A DNA stretch of 64,000 nt from Catonia carolina (Eukaryota; Arthropoda; Insecta; Hemiptera; Achilidae), in NCBI GenBank assembly GCA_035578175.1, contig JAQMRL010000014.1, positions 18,588,395 through 18,652,394 of the forward strand, given 5' to 3'. A program made the position numbers and the translations under genes. The notes under the pieces are model-generated. The model ran no database searches. It worked only from the letters and a program-made list of their open reading frames with translations, and was not told the origin of the DNA. Positions 12,110 to 22,657 of this stretch are shown here, piece by piece (the stretch's first letter is position 1; each line of letters starts with the position of its first letter).

Positions 12110-12642
12110 TAGGTTTTGACTTTACTCGGATTTGAACCAGGAAGCTTCCATCTCCGAAATCAGCTGTTATGTTCAAATCCGAGTAAAAGTAACTAACTTT
12201 ACTAAGATTTTAACCAGGAAATTTTGTCTCCGAAACCAGCTGTTATGTTCAAACCCTAGTAAAAGTAACTAACTTTACCTTTACTCGGATTTGAACCAGG
12301 AACCTTCGTCTCTCAAATCAGCTTTTATGTTCAAATTCGAGTAAAAGTAACTAACTTTACTAGGATTTGAACCAGGAACCTTCGTCTCAGAAATCAGCTG
12401 TTATGTTCAAATCCGAATAAAAGTAACTACCATTACTAGGATTTGAACTAGGAACCTTTGGCTTTCAAATCAGCTCTTATGTTCAAATCCGAATAAAAGT
12501 GACTACCTTCGCTAGGATTTGAACCAGAAATCTTTGTCTCTGATATCGTATCTCTGTTATGTTAAAATGCGAATAAAAATGACTACCTTTACTAGGATTT
12601 GAACCAGGAACCTTCGTCTCCGAAAATCAGCTGATTTTAAGG
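12110..12642 (-). repeat. Second SINE-B-derived tandem array, inverted, ~7 units
   Basis: The same ~76-bp unit as at 10593-11515, on the opposite strand (GGATTTGAACCAGGAACCTTCGTCTC... on plus). Seven units are recognisable. The array ends within 260 bp of the neuroligin donor site. The outer head and tail of the SINE are missing or unrecognisable here. Confidence 0.8.
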
Positions 12643-12894
12643 TACTGAATCATCTCCCAAAGTTTGGCACCCTACTTAGTGGACACCTTGTATAAATCAA
12701 AACTTCTTGTTGTGCTCATGTGTCACCTTATTTCTACTGCCTAGCTCTTCAGACAATTATCTGTGATCTGTAGTTTTAGTGGGTCTTAAATTTGTCCTCA
12801 CATACCACAGTACCCTGGAGCGCAAGTTTTTAGGACATCGGATTTTTATCACTAAACAAAATTAAAAATCTATATTTTAAAAATGGACTTTTGA

Positions 12895-12903
12895 ACTTAC
12901 CTT
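12895..12903 (-). other. 5' splice site of neuroligin coding exon 1
   Basis: On the minus strand the sequence reads AAG then GTAAGT, a near-consensus GT donor. It falls exactly where homology to neuroligin stops (after YSPAQ) and the frame becomes lysine/phenylalanine-rich non-homologous sequence. Confidence 0.9.
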
Positions 12904-13318
12904 GAGCCGGTGAATAGATGTTCAAATAAAGACAATCTTCACTCTGGTTTTGCAGATGAGGAAGCAATCGTTTTAAATACTCCAATCTTCCTTTAGGCAT
13001 TCTATCGAGTGCAGCCGTTTCATTAGATATATCAGGAAGCCGTTGCGGACACACTGGACCGATTTTATCAGCGATACGAACACCATCCCACGGCGACGGA
13101 GTCCTAGTGGGACTGAACCTATTAGAACCGGTCGGTGGAGTGGCGTACGGAACACCTAGGAACACTTCAATTGGTTTCAAATGTCTAGCCGAACCCATCG
13201 GTTTTATAACACCTTGTAATTTACCGAAACGCGTCTGAACGATTCTCGTGAGTGTACTAGAACTATAATCAGATATTGTTAAAAGAACTATAAATATCAC
13301 ATAATGCCAACCTGCCAT
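12901..13318 (-). CDS. Nlg: Neuroligin, first coding exon (partial gene)
   Basis: Neuroligins are postsynaptic single-pass adhesion proteins with a catalytically dead carboxylesterase-like ectodomain that binds neurexin. The 139 complete codons start with a signal peptide (MAGWHYVIFIVLLTISDYSSS). The esterase N-terminal core follows: FGKLQG near residue 31, then VFLGVPYATPPTGSNRFSPT, PSPWDGVR, the conserved Cys of VCPQRLPDISNETAALDRMP, and EDCLYLNIYSP, the type-B carboxylesterase signature that holds the second Cys. The PKGRLEYLKRLLP stretch is typical of neuroligins rather than digestive or juvenile-hormone esterases. The start is supported by an in-frame TAA about 10 codons upstream and an A at -3 and G at +4. 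The exon ends CAAG followed by GTAAGT, so the next intron is phase 1. No further exon is seen to the left, so that intron spans at least 12.9 kb. The extension past the donor in the open frame is intronic. Which neuroligin paralogue this is cannot be told from one exon. Confidence 0.92.
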
Positions 13319-13943
13319 CTTAATAAAATGTTTAACTATCTTTTAGGTTAAATCCAAATATTTCTACGAATTTAAAAAAAAGTTTGAATAAAAGATAACG
13401 GTCATAAATCCAAAAAATTTCTTCCATTAGTTATCATACCCAGGATATAAAATTCTATATGCTAAACTATAAATTTCTCCAAATCCTTTTTATGACAAAT
13501 CCTTTTGTTCTTTTCTCATTATTTCTATTGTATTATTCATTGTTTTCTTTTTATTTTATCATCTTTCCTTTTCATTCTAGCCGTTGCATCACTATATCCT
13601 TTTATTTCTCATTAGATTTACATATTAATATTTTTATCTATTTCTATTTCTTAAAACTTATAAATTTTTCTTTTTTTGCATTTTCATCCGTGCCCGATTT
13701 TATTTGTTCGATTGTTATTCCTGGTTGTTTTCTGGTTGGTCATGTTTATATAGTCCTTCTTCACGATTTTCCTGAAATCAAAATAAAATAAAATAATTAG
13801 TTACTTAATCATACAGTTCCACGAAAAATTAAAAAAATATTAATTTATTAATTTTGAATGGAAACGAAAGTACAATTTGATAAGGGTTGAATATTCTGTG
13901 TCTACGTTAACAATGAAAATTGTAGAGAATTTCCTTGTAAAAA
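13319..13943. other. Sequence upstream of the neuroligin start codon
   Basis: Would hold the 5' UTR, an upstream intron or a promoter. No TATA box or clear upstream splice acceptor can be assigned. The plus strand is T-rich at 13490-13700 with an open frame of 110 codons, hydrophobic by composition alone. Confidence 0.4.
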
Positions 13944-14895
13944 AATTGTGTCAAACACTCTCATGACTTTCTCTTGCAAATGCAAATAATGACCAATATA
14001 ACTCAACATTAGCAATAAAACTTTAGAAATAAACAAAAAACTAACCTCAAAAAAACATAACTTTATTTTAATCATGAGTGAATGATGCAAAATGAATACC
14101 AAACTTAGTTTGCCTTAATAATAGGGAAAATCACTCTTTGACGCTAAACTACGCTCTGTAAAGAAAAATGCATAACTTATAAGTTGCAGATCTTTTAATT
14201 TTCTATAAATTAAATTATATAAACTTTTTTAGTTAAATACGTACTACAGCCGAAATCTTAAAAAATCCATTTAACAGATTTTCATAAAGAAAAAACAGAA
14301 AATCACTAATTACCGCTAAACTAACCGTTATACAAAGAAATGTTTGGAATTAAAGTTGTAGACTTTTAAATTGTCTACATCATTTATTATATACACTTTT
14401 GCGCTCAAATGCATATTAACGCCGCAATCTTAAAAAACCTTTTTTTGTTCGAGAGCTCAGCCTCCCCAAGAATTTCAGCAGACATGGCACCTACCCTATC
14501 ATCTAGAGCATAAAAAATGTAGTAAATGAGGCAATTTATACAAAAAATCGTATGAGACATTTTTGAGAAAATCGGAAAAAAGTTAAAAATTACACGACAA
14601 AACTACTACTTCCGGTTGACCGATTTTGATGAAAATGTTCGTGTCAGGTCCTCTAGTGGTACCTAATTTAAGTTTAAAGTTTCAACTTCGTACGATATTC
14701 CGTTCTTGAGATATTTTGTTTACACACGCGCGTGTGCACGCACACAAGTACGCACGCGCAGACCAATCGCTTATGACACTTTTTTGGGTTCAAGGGGTCT
14801 GAAAACGTATATATCTGGTGAAAAGTGGATATCGAAAAATTGACATGAAAACAGTTCGTCCTAAATATTCAGAAAGGGCAAGAGAAAGTAACAAA
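13944..14895 (-). mobile_element. Family A element, near full length
   Basis: The 3' hairpin is damaged (GTGTCAAACACTCTCATG). The 5' terminus GGCAAGAGAAAGT is intact. The microsatellite at 14725-14760 is largely CG/CA. Confidence 0.87.
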
Positions 14896-15257
14896 TTATA
14901 CAAATAGCATCTATGAAAATAAAACTCATAGAAACGTTATTTGTATATTTATTCTCAATTTAACAAATTTATTTTACGTTAACCTTAACAAAAATTGATT
15001 TTATAATCCTACCTTTCAACGTTTTCACGTAGTTTTCTAAAAACCTAAAAGCGATACAATTCTGGGAATGATTTTATTAAGTTTTCCAGGTTAAAAACCA
15101 TAAGAAACCACTAAAATTTCCCCTAAATTTTCCTTCTCAGAATTTCAATATGGCTTATTTTACTCTTTGTCCAGGAATCAAGACGAAATCTTTCGCCAGG
15201 TATAAATTGCTAACGAAGCATTTCCGGACCTATGTTTATATGAATTTTTTTCTTCTT

Positions 15258-16165
15258 TTTACATTTTCTTGCCTATATCAATATACGGAAAGAAAAATAT
15301 TGTTTTCAAGTCGATTTTTCGAAATCGAGTTTTCACCGGATCTACACGTTTTCAGACCACCTGAACCCAAAAAACATATTTTTAGCGACAAGTCTGTGTG
15401 TGTATGTGCGCGCGCCCGCGCGTGCGAACAGAATATCTCAACAACGGAACATCGTACTAACTTGAAACTTAAAACTTAAGTTAGATACCACTAACGGACC
15501 CAACACGAACATTTTTATCAAAATTGGTCAACCGGAAGTAGTAGTTTATTCGCATCATATTTCACTATTTTGCGATTTTCTCAAAAACGGCTACTAAGAT
15601 ATTTTAAAAATCGTCTCATTTAAAAACTTTTTTTATGCTTTACAAGATAGGGTGGCGCCATTGTCTTTTGAAATTCTTGGGGAGGTTCTTTACTCGTAAA
15701 AAAGTTGTTTTTTAAGATTGCAGCTTATAACAAAAGTTGAAGAGAATTTAAAATCCTACAACTTTTCAACGTTCATTTCAAACATTTTTTTGTATTATGT
15801 TTTATTATTACCTTAGTTTAGCGGTAATTAGCGATTTTCTGTTTTTTTCTCACGAAAACTTGTAAATAAATTAATTTTTTAAAGATTTCAGCCTTAGTAT
15901 GCATTTTACGATATAAGTGTATATTTATATCAAATTTATAGGAAATTAAACGATCTACAACTTTTAGAGCATTTTTCTCTACAGAGCCTAGTTTAGCATG
16001 AAAGAGTGATTTTCCGTATTTTTAAGCTAAACTGAGGTTGATTTCCACTTTACGTCTTTCACTCATGATTAAAATTAGGTTATGTTTGTTGGATTAGTTT
16101 TTTATTTATTTCTAATATTAGTTAATACAGTTTATTATTTGCGTTAACAAGAGAAAGTCGTGGAT
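15258..16165 (+). mobile_element. Family A element with duplicated 3' end (part 1)
   Basis: Starts ACATTTTCTTGCC and ends at AACAAGAGAAAGTCGTG without its hairpin. A second copy of the last ~250 bp follows immediately. Confidence 0.85.
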
Positions 16166-16171
16166 ATGTAA

Positions 16172-16424
16172 AGAAAATTTATAGAAAATTAAACGATCTA
16201 CAACTTTTAGAGCATATTTCTCAACAGAGACTAGTCTAGCGTGAAAGAGTGATTTTCCGTATTTTTAAGCTAAACTGAGGTTGATTTCCACTTTACGTCT
16301 TTCACTCATGATTAAAATTAGGTTATGTTTATTGAGATTAGTTTTTCATTGATTTCTAATGTTAGTTAATATAGTTTATTATTTGCGTTGGCAAGAGAGT
16401 CGTGTAAGTGTTTCACACCAGATG
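16172..16424 (+). mobile_element. Family A 3' end, tandem duplicate (part 2)
   Basis: Repeats the region from AAATTTATAGAAAATTAAACG to the terminal hairpin and CACACCAGA. It is almost identical by eye to 15945-16165, including private variants such as TTTCCACTTTACGTC, so the duplication is younger than the insertion. Confidence 0.85.
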
Positions 16425-17109
16425 TTTTTTACTTCTTTATAAAATTTTAAACCCGTTAGATTTCTTAAATGGTTCGGAAGCATTATTATATATTTTGGGT
16501 GCCAAATATAAAAATATTTTCATTTAGTGCTAATTTATGGTGGTAAAGATATACTGAACTTTCCAAGCGAGAAGAGGAAACGGGGGAAACAGAAAGCAGG
16601 ATTTGTTATCAGGTATTCCGTCAACCTCTCCTCTTCGTCAAGCAAATGGGGATATTACATGAATCCCCGGTAGTCAGATTGTTACAGCACCTTTGGGACA
16701 TTGCTATCCTGATCCTATGCAGGGTAGTATATACATACCAATGAATCCCTCATCTAGTTTCCCCCACTATTTTCAAAGTTATCCCCTGTACAAGTATAAA
16801 CCTCCAGTCATTTACCTATCTGCTTCATTCACTCAATCTAAACTATATGTAAATAAATTGTTATGCGATTTATTACTTTATAATACAGGGTGTTCAAAAA
16901 ATAATCAAGGGATTTACCAAAACTATATATGTTTTTACTTACATCGATGGGCAAACCAGTTACCTTTAGCCTGTGGCTCCAAATCGAACAACTCTATTTT
17001 GGGGATATAATTATATTGGGGATTGCAAGTGAGGCTAAGACCGAATGGAGTCAGTCATTTTGTAGAGGAGAACGGGGCTAATTTCCCAATTTTAAATTTT
17101 CTTCGTGTA
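16425..17109. other. Unassigned sequence
   Basis: A 105-codon open frame (16693-17010) has no recognisable domain. ACAGGGTGTTCAAAAAATAA at 16886 looks like a terminal motif of an unidentified transposon. Confidence 0.4.
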
Positions 17110-17955
17110 ATTTTTACTTTCTCTAGCCTATATGATATAAAGGAAGTAAAGTATTGTTAACATATCGATTTTTCACCGGATCTACACGTTTTCAGACCCG
17201 GTGAACCCACAAAAAAATGTTTTTTATTGATGGTCTGTGTATGTGTAAACAAAATATCTCAAAAATGAAACAACGTACGAACTTGAAAATTTAAACTTAA
17301 GTTAAGTACCACTAGAAGACCCGACACAAACAATTTCATCAAAATCGGTCAACCGGAAGTAGTAGTTTATTGTAATTTTTCACTTTTTTGCGATTTTCTC
17401 AAAAACGGTTCCTACGATTTTTTTGAAATCGCCTCATTTACTAGATTTTTTATGCTCTGCAAGATAGGGTAGGCACCATGTCTGCTGAAATTCTTGGTGA
17501 AGATGTTTTCTCATAAAAAAATTGTTTTTTTAAGATTGCGAATTTAAAATCCATTTTATCGGAAAAATGTATCTAGTAAAAGTTGTAGAGAATTTAAAAT
17601 CCTACATCTTTTATTTCAAACATGTTTTTGTATAATGCTTAGTATAGCGAATATTAGCGATTTTCTGTGTCTTTCTCACAAAATCGTGTAAAAATCGATG
17701 TTTTAAAGATTTCAGCCTTTTTATGCATTTCACGACAAAAAAGTATAATCAAATTTATAAAAAATTAAAAATTTACAACTTTTATTTCAATTATTTGTCT
17801 CTACATAGCCTAATTTAGCGTGAAAGAGTGATTTTCCGTATTTTTAAGCTAAACTGAGGTTGATTTCCACTTTACGTCTTTCACTCAAGATTAAAATAAG
17901 ATTATGTTTTTTAGGTTAGTTTTTTGTTTTTTTCTAATGTTTTAGCCTATTACTA
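17110..17955 (+). mobile_element. Family A element, 3' end missing
   Basis: Starts ACTTTCTCTAGCC. The microsatellite is reduced to a few units (17234-17248). It breaks off inside the AATGTTTTATTACTAATG segment and joins a second copy. Confidence 0.85.
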
Positions 17956-17957
17956 TT

Positions 17958-18686
17958 GTTAGAATATAAGTTACATAGCACTAGATAACCCGACACGAAA
18001 ATTTTCATCAAAATCGGTCAACCGGAAGTAGTAGTTAGTCTTTTTACACTTTTTTTGCGATTTTCTCAAAAACGGCCCCTAAGATTTAAAAAAAATAGAA
18101 TTATTTACTTAATTTGTTATATTCTACAAGATAGGGTAGGCACCATGCCTGCGAAAATACTTGGAGAGGCTGTTTTTACGTAAAAAAATTATTTTTTTAA
18201 GATTGTAACTTTAATATGTATTTTAGCGCAAAAATGTAGTATATAATAAAAGTTGTAGAGAATTAAAAATTCTACAACTTTATTTCAAACATGTATTAAT
18301 GTATAACGCTTAGTTTAGAGGTAATTAGCAATTTTTAATTTTTTTCTCACTAAAACGTGTAAAAAAATCGATTTTTTTTACGATTTCAGCCATTTTACGA
18401 CAAAATTAACTATATATAATCAAATTTATAGGAAATTAAAAGATCTACAACTTTTATTAACAGCATTTTTCTCTGCAGAGCCTAGTTAAGCGTGAAATTT
18501 TCCGTATTTTTAAGCCGCCTGAAGTTGATTTTCATTTTGTGTCTTTCATTCATGATTAAGGATTATGTTTTTTTGAGGTTAGTTTTTTGTTTATTTCTAA
18601 TATTCTGTTACTAATGTTAGGCTATAATGTTCATTATTTGCATTGGCAAGAGAATGTCGTGTAACTGTTTCACACCAAATTTTGTT
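17958..18686 (+). mobile_element. Family A element, 5'-truncated, head-to-tail with the previous copy
   Basis: Begins in the AAGTTACATAGCACTAG segment downstream of the microsatellite and runs to the 3' end (TGTTTCACACC). Confidence 0.85.
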
Positions 18687-18699
18687 AATTTTCTTCGTG

Positions 18700-18872
18700 T
18701 AATTTCTACTTTCTCTTGTCTACATAAATATATATGGGAATGAAAGTATTGTTTCATGTCGATTTTTCAAAAAAGAGTTTTCACCGGATCTACACGTTTT
18801 CAGACCCCTTAACCCAAAAAAAACATGTTTATAGCGATTGGTCAGTGTGTGTGTGTGTGTGAGTGTGTGTTT
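18700..18872 (+). mobile_element. Family A 5' end only
   Basis: Starts ACTTTCTCTTGTC and stops inside the TG microsatellite at about 18872. It is a third family A piece in the same head-to-tail run (17110-18872). Confidence 0.8.
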
Positions 18873-19166
18873 AAATTTTGATAAATAGAATGGACCATTA
18901 GGAGGATAGGCGCTACTATCCATGTGCACGTGACATATTGTCGGACTGGAAACCTGATAGTAGCGCCCAACCCCGGATGGCTCAGTCTACATTTCAAAAT
19001 TTTCAAAATTCTACCACAACTTTGGCCAATCAATATTTCATGTTTTTAATACACTTGTACTAATTTCTTTACACTGAATAAAACGACAGTTTGCTCGTGC
19101 CGAACGGTTGAACGGTTACCGAGATAGCAAGAGGTCAGAATATTCTTAATAAATCAAAATTTAATT

Positions 19167-19492
19167 TTTTTTTTTTAATTCCTAATGTGTGTACGTTGCA
19201 ATCTGTTCAATTCAGAACAATAAGCAACCCCATGACTCAATGAGAGGATGATATGTATGACGTGTAAATGAGGTGTAGTCTTGTGCAGACTCAGGCCGAC
19301 CATTCATGAGAGATTATGGTTAATTGAACCCCAACCATCAAAGTACACCGGTAATTACTGTCTAGCACTCAAATCCGTATAAAAGTAACTACCTTTACTA
19401 GGATTTGAATCAGGAACCTTTGTCTCCGAAAATCAGCTGTTAAACAGCTGATTCTGGCGACGACTTTACCTCGAGACCAACCCGGTGGGGCG
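19167..19492 (-). mobile_element. Family B tRNA-derived SINE
   Basis: On the minus strand the head CCACCGGGTTGGTCTCGAGG holds the A-box and GATTCAAATCC the B-box. The 3' end is an A-run (19167-19175 on plus). It is bounded by an 11-bp target duplication, AAAATTTAATT, at 19156-19166 and 19493-19503. Confidence 0.88.
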
Positions 19493-19499
19493 AAAATTT

Positions 19500-19965
19500 A
19501 ATTAATATACGAATTTGAAATTTCGTACACGCTGCAAAAATATAATTCGCTATGTCTTGTTAAAATTTCAAACTTTTCGATCAAATAATTATCGAGTTAT
19601 ACGCCTCCAAACGCATAAATTTCTTTGCGGTAGCAAAAAAAACGGATCTTTTAGTCTTCCAACCTCGATACGGTAATTTTTGTACAATATTAAAAAAACA
19701 GCATTATTGCAGGTCAACGCAGAATAAAATGAGCTAAAGTTTGATGGAAAGTATGTTGAAATCGGACTTATCGTTTTGGAGAATCAAGGGTTCAAACTCG
19801 GGTGTATATAATTATGAAACCAATAGTAGTGTATTTTACACAGCTAATTATTCTGATCTTAAATGCTTCAGTAAGAAGATAGAGTGCAAATAATTCAACA
19901 CTCCACTTGACTGTTAAGGCAAACAGGTGTTATTTAAAACAATAAAAATTTCATTACGTAGATTT
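19500..19965. repeat. Contains a ~115-bp dispersed repeat (also at 45790)
   Basis: The segment at 19711-19830 (AGGTCAACGCAGAATAAAAT start, ATAATTATGAAACC end) recurs at 45790-45905 in the same orientation. The rest is unassigned. Confidence 0.6.
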
Positions 19966-20313
19966 CTTTGCCAATAACAGGCAGGTGAAGTGTTAAATTA
20001 TTTGCACTCGATCTGCTAGTTCCAGGGCTACAAATAATAGTTCAGTTTCTTATCACATGGCCAGCTAATTACATGATTTAATTGTTTAAGAACTGTAGAG
20101 GTACAGGTGTAAAAGACACTGGTCAGCGTTATCTCCTCTGAGAGTAATGAAATTTCATTATACTGCCAGACCACGTGTTCAATGAAGCGAAGGTATCATT
20201 TACAGAGTGGAAAGTAGAAGCTTTTTAGAGGGCCTTACATGGCATACTCTTTCAACTCAGTGAGGAAGGCAAGGTAAACCACCTCACTCCTTGTTTTGCT
20301 TAAAAAAGAAGTA
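19966..20313 (+). repeat. Family C retroposon lacking its 3' hairpin
   Basis: Starts GCCAATAACAGGCAGGTGAAG and runs through the CTGCCAGACCACG core to CTCCTTGTTTTGCTTAAA. The terminal ~35 bp is missing. Confidence 0.78.
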
Positions 20314-20324
20314 TTATCTGTCTG

Positions 20325-20510
20325 TAACTTGATGGCCTCCGTAGAGGGGAGAATATGCGGAATGTAAAACCATTTTAGAAAACATACATCTAATTTTTTT
20401 TAAGTAACTAAAACTGGTCGAAAATGACGTATTTTTGATAAAAGAAGTATTTCGCATGTTTTTTGTTTTATAAAATTATTTCGAAACACACACTTAATAA
20501 GTTAATAAGT
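20325..20510 (+). repeat. Unnamed repeat (family E), uninterrupted copy
   Basis: Its reverse complement is found at about 22560-22657 and 23446-23575, where a mariner derivative splits it. This copy therefore shows the empty target site (about 20440-20455). Confidence 0.65.
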
Positions 20511-20575
20511 CATAATAATAAATTGTTACTAATAAGTGTATAATTTACTAAATAATTTGTTTTTTGAAGAAAAAT

Positions 20576-21511
20576 CCGTATTTTTACTTTCTCTTGCCTA
20601 TATGAATATATAAAAAGGAAAGTATTGTTTTCATGTCGATTTTTCGATATCGAGTTTTCACCTGATCTACACGTTTTCAGACCCCCTGAACCCAAAAAAC
20701 ATGTTTTTAGCGATTGGTCTGTGTGTGTGTGAACAGAATATCTCAAGAACGGAACATCGTATGAACTTCAAACTTGAAACTTAAGTGACATACCACTACC
20801 GGACCCGACACGAACATTTTCATCAAAATCGGTCAACCGGAAGTAGTCGTTTATTCGTGTAATTTTTCACTTTTTTGCGATTTTCTCAAAAACTGGTCCT
20901 ACGATTTTTTTAAAAATTATCTAATTTACTAATTTTTTTATGATCTACAAGATAGGTTAGGCGTCATGTTTGCTGAAATTCTCGGTGAGGCTGTTTTTAC
21001 GTAAAGAAATTGTTTGTTTTAAGATTACGGCTTTAATATGCATTTTACGGCAAGAATTTACTAGTAAAAGTTGTAGAGAATTTAAAGTCCTACAACTTTT
21101 ATTTCAAACATTTTTTTGTATAACGCTTAGTTTAGCGGTAATTAGCAATTTTCTGTTTTTTTCTCACGAAAACGTGTGAAAAATCAATTTTTTTAAGATT
21201 TCGGGCTTAGTATGCATTTAACGACAAAAGTGTATACAGTCAAATTTATAGGAAATTGAATGATATACAACTTATATTTTAAACATTTTTCTCTACAGAG
21301 CCTAATTTTGCGTGAAAGAGTAATTTTCCGTATTTTTAAGCCAAACTGAGGTCGATTTTCATTTTGCGTCTTTCACTCATGATTAAAATTAGGTTATGTT
21401 TATTGAGGTTAGTTTTTTGTTTATTTGTAATGTTTTATTACTAATGTTAGGTTTATTGTTAATTATATGCATTGGCAAGAGAAAGTTGCGTGAAAGTTTC
21501 ACACAAGATTT
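20576..21511 (+). mobile_element. Family A element, full length
   Basis: A clean reference copy: ACTTTCTCTTGCC start, a short TG tract (20720-20731), internal duplicated blocks starting AAGATT at 21021 and 21195 (spacing ~174 bp), and a 3' end with a slightly altered hairpin (GCGTGAAAGTTTCACAC). Confidence 0.9.
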
Positions 21512-21567
21512 TTTCAAATAAGTTACATCGCCATTGTTCAACAACTATTTCACGGATTAATATAATA

Positions 21568-22470
21568 CGAGGGGGTGCCCAAAAGAAACCGGAATTATTT
21601 TTCAAAAGCTATTTATTTTCAATTTTTTTACAAAACAACCTTATCTCCTTCAAAATACTTTCCATTACAACTAAAACATTTATCCCGACGGTGCTTCCAA
21701 TGTTTAAAACATTTTTTGTAGTCATCTTTAGAAATGGCTGACAGCTCCTCCCTTGTATGTATCTTGACCGCTTCAATGTTATCGGTGTGCTTTAATGCCC
21801 CTTTTTATGCGTGAAAATAAGAAAAAGTCGCACGAAGCCAAGTTAGGAGAGTAAGGTGCGTGTGGTCGCGGACCATGCCATTTTTAGTCACAAAAATCTT
21901 TCACCGAGATGGCTATGTGTGCAGGTGCATTGTCGTGGTGGAAGAACCAGTCTCCTGTCTGCCACAAATCGGATCTTTTTTGACGAACACTGTTGTGCAA
22001 TCTTCTTAAAACTTCCAAATTGTCAGTCGACGGTCTGAAAGCACACGCTCTCGAATTTGTTAAACATTTTCGTCGATTCGGGCAGTTGATGAACGTCCAG
22101 AACGACGTTTGTCATTAATCGACATGTCGCCATTTTTAAACCACTCGCGTACTTGAGATTTTCCCATAACGTCATCTTTGTAAGCTGTTTTCAATATTAA
22201 AACAGTTTCAGCAGCACTTTTACTGAGTAGAAAACAAAATTTTATACCTACACGTTGTTTACTTAAACTTGCCATCATAAAAAACGAAACAGGAACAAAA
22301 TAGCACAGGCAAAAACAATTACTACAGAAGAATATTGGAATCGCAATGAGTTGCAATCACTGCACTGAACTTGCAATGATTTACGCTATACACGTCTGTG
22401 CAGCAGAAAAGCGTACTACACAAGCACCGCCCACGGCAATGCTATTCCGGTTACTTTTGGGTATCCCTCG
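21568..22470 (-). mobile_element. Internally deleted mariner element
   Basis: Bounded by TA. The ends are CGAGGGGGTGCCCAAAAG and the complement of CGAGGGATACCCAAAAG, extending into a shared ACCGGAAT. Unlike the palindromic derivatives, this one keeps a normal 5' and a normal 3' end. Confidence 0.85.
21628..22275 (-). pseudogene. Mariner transposase with central deletion
   Basis: Starts at the second Met of a MMASLSKQRVGIKFCFLLSK N-terminus. A helix-turn-helix region follows (AETVLILKTAYKDD, then VREWFKNGDMSINDKRRSGR). After DENV and a stop codon the frame continues as RERVLSDRRLTI and then jumps, near 22035, to the region around the second catalytic Asp (HHDNAPAH). Next comes YSPNLASCDFFLF and the C-terminal Lys/Arg-rich tail. 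The first catalytic Asp and ~110 residues around it are deleted, and stop codons break the rest, so the protein is inactive. It belongs to a different mariner lineage from the palindromic copies. Confidence 0.82.
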
Positions 22471-22657
22471 TATGTAGCAGGTTTGTTCAGTAATAATTAC
22501 GGAAAACGATAATGCAATAAAATTTAAAAGAAAATCATTACTTTTTAAGTTACGAGAACAGTTTTTTCTTTAAAAACAAAACTTTTACTAAATTATACAT
22601 TATTTCATTAAGCTTGTTTTTCGAAATAATTTTATAGAACAAAAAACATGCGAAATA

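Noticed and set aside
10593..12642. CRISPR-like regular repeats
   Set aside because: Repeats are adjoining ~76-bp diverged units without unique spacers, derived from a SINE, in an animal genome.
13459..13791. 110-codon hydrophobic frame near neuroligin
   Set aside because: T-rich plus strand gives Phe/Leu/Ile runs; no signal, motif or conservation that I can see.
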